Assembly: GCF_000719705.1 (NCBI RefSeq)
Contig: NZ_JOHO01000017.1
Coordinates: forward strand, 57,113-121,112
Direction of reading: 5' to 3'
DNA length: 64,000 nt
From: Streptomyces sp. NRRL S-350
GTDB lineage: Bacteria > Actinomycetota > Actinomycetes > Streptomycetales > Streptomycetaceae
Shown piece by piece: positions 63,459 through 64,000 of this stretch. The notes below the pieces were generated by a model. The model was given only the letters and a program-made list of their open reading frames with translations. It ran no database searches and was not told the origin of the DNA. A program made the position numbers and the translations under genes. Each line of letters begins with the position of its first letter. The first letter of the stretch is position 1.

Positions 63459-63905
63459 ATGACAGACGGGCTGACCGTAGACGAGGCCCTGCGGGCCTTG
63501 GCCGCCCTGGAGGCGGCATGGAACGACGACGCCGAGGCACTGTCCGCCCTTGCGGCGGGCAGCGCCGACGAGCGGCCGTTGCCGGCGCTGGTCGCCGCGT
63601 ACGGCGAACACGCCATGGACACCCTCATGGCGCTGGCCTTCGGCCTGCGCTCCAGCATGAGCGACGAGGAGATCGCCGAGATCTCCGACGCGGTCGGCTC
63701 CAACATCGGGGCGAGGATGAGCGCCCTGCTCACCCGGACCCTCAAGGCCTGGGGTGCCGTCACCGCCCCGGACGACCTCGGCGTCACCAGGATCATCGCC
63801 CACATCGTGATCGACGCGATGAGGGCCGTCACCGAGGATCCCAGCAAGACCGAGGTCCTGCCCCTGCTGGCCACCTTCCGCAGCTACGCCCTCAACGGCA
63901 CCTGA
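63459..63905 (+). CDS. Small helical protein of unknown function
   Basis: A 148-residue soluble, mostly helical protein (TVDEALRALAALEAAWNDDA, then LPALVAAYGEHAMDTLMALA, EIAEISDAVGSNIGARMSAL, TRIIAHIVIDAMRAV). No family recognised. No signal peptide or Cys. ATG 63459; a -10-like TACCGT lies about ten bases upstream. Follows bioD by 88 bp but is probably separate. Confidence 0.65.
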   Translation: MTDGLTVDEALRALAALEAAWNDDAEALSALAAGSADERPLPALVAAYGEHAMDTLMALAFGLRSSMSDEEIAEISDAVGSNIGARMSALLTRTLKAWGAVTAPDDLGVTRIIAHIVIDAMRAVTEDPSKTEVLPLLATFRSYALNGT

Positions 63906-63914
63906 GCTTGATCT

Positions 63915-64000
63915 TTAACCTCGCGCGGCGAGGTGGGCCTGGAGCGTGGGTTCGCGTTTGACGGTCTTGCCCACGTCGTGGCGGGGCGCCGGCTTGCGGT
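63915..64000 (-). CDS. C-terminal end of an unidentified gene, cut by window edge
   Basis: Reading from the window end on the minus strand, an open frame of 27 codons ends in TAA at 63915-63917 (VGKTVKREPTLQAHLAARG at the end). The composition is coding-like and basic, but the length gives no family. It is convergent with the preceding gene. Confidence 0.35.
   Translation of the reverse strand, partial: RKPAPRHDVGKTVKREPTLQAHLAARG

Overview
The window is a 64 kb piece of a high-GC actinobacterial chromosome, most likely a member of the Streptomycetaceae (Streptomyces or Kitasatospora). The reasons are very high GC at third codon positions, many GTG and TTG starts, many apparently leaderless genes, and typical families: LanKC lanthipeptide synthetase, SepF paralogue, SpoIIE-type phosphatase with PAS, GAF and ATPase domains, class F sortase, secreted ricin-type lectin, ROK regulator. 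I saw no rRNA, tRNA, CRISPR array, prophage or complete insertion sequence.

Layout. 1-8526: a class III lanthipeptide locus on the minus strand (precursor, MFS exporter, synthetase cut by the window edge). Divergent from it is an operon of a giant cyclase/ATPase/TPR regulator, a cytosolic subtilase and a GAF protein, with overlapping genes. 8517-21000: housekeeping and accessory genes: streptogramin lyase, AI-2E family permease, AlkZ-like protein, GDPD, MerR-TOBE regulator, ROK regulator with divergent MFS, lectin, VTT membrane protein, DinB protein, SepF paralogue, TetR with MFS efflux. 21072-27545: SpoIIE-type phosphatase, TetR, 4-coumarate-CoA-ligase-like enzyme, secreted protein with class F sortase. 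27568-34198: a four-gene minus-strand catabolic operon (AtuA-like protein, carboxyltransferase, biotin carboxylase/BCCP, acyl-CoA dehydrogenase), resembling acyclic terpene or branched-chain acyl-CoA degradation.

34431-46886: a coupled pair of AlkB-like 2-oxoglutarate/Fe(II) oxygenases of unknown substrate, VOC protein with UvrA-like ATPase, GNAT, secreted nuclease, Gfo/Idh/MocA oxidoreductase, TetR divergent from a 67-residue protein across a double palindrome, LysR, secreted PD40 repeat protein. 47252-54448: threonine catabolism (tdh-kbl), lipoprotein serine hydrolase, divergent ATP-dependent DNA ligase and LigD-type polymerase, GNAT. 54719-63370: biotin synthesis, with bioF on the minus strand and bioB, bioA, bioD on the plus strand. 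A DUF3516 helicase and a membrane protein lie between them. Similar 16-bp motifs lie upstream of bioF and bioB.

Most notable points: an unusual class III lanthipeptide core (its only Cys precedes the Ser-x-x-Ser motif) beside a cytosolic protease and a signalling ATPase; the tandem AlkB-like oxygenases; and the shared motif in front of the two biotin transcription units. Functions are inferred from motifs read by eye; no database search was run.
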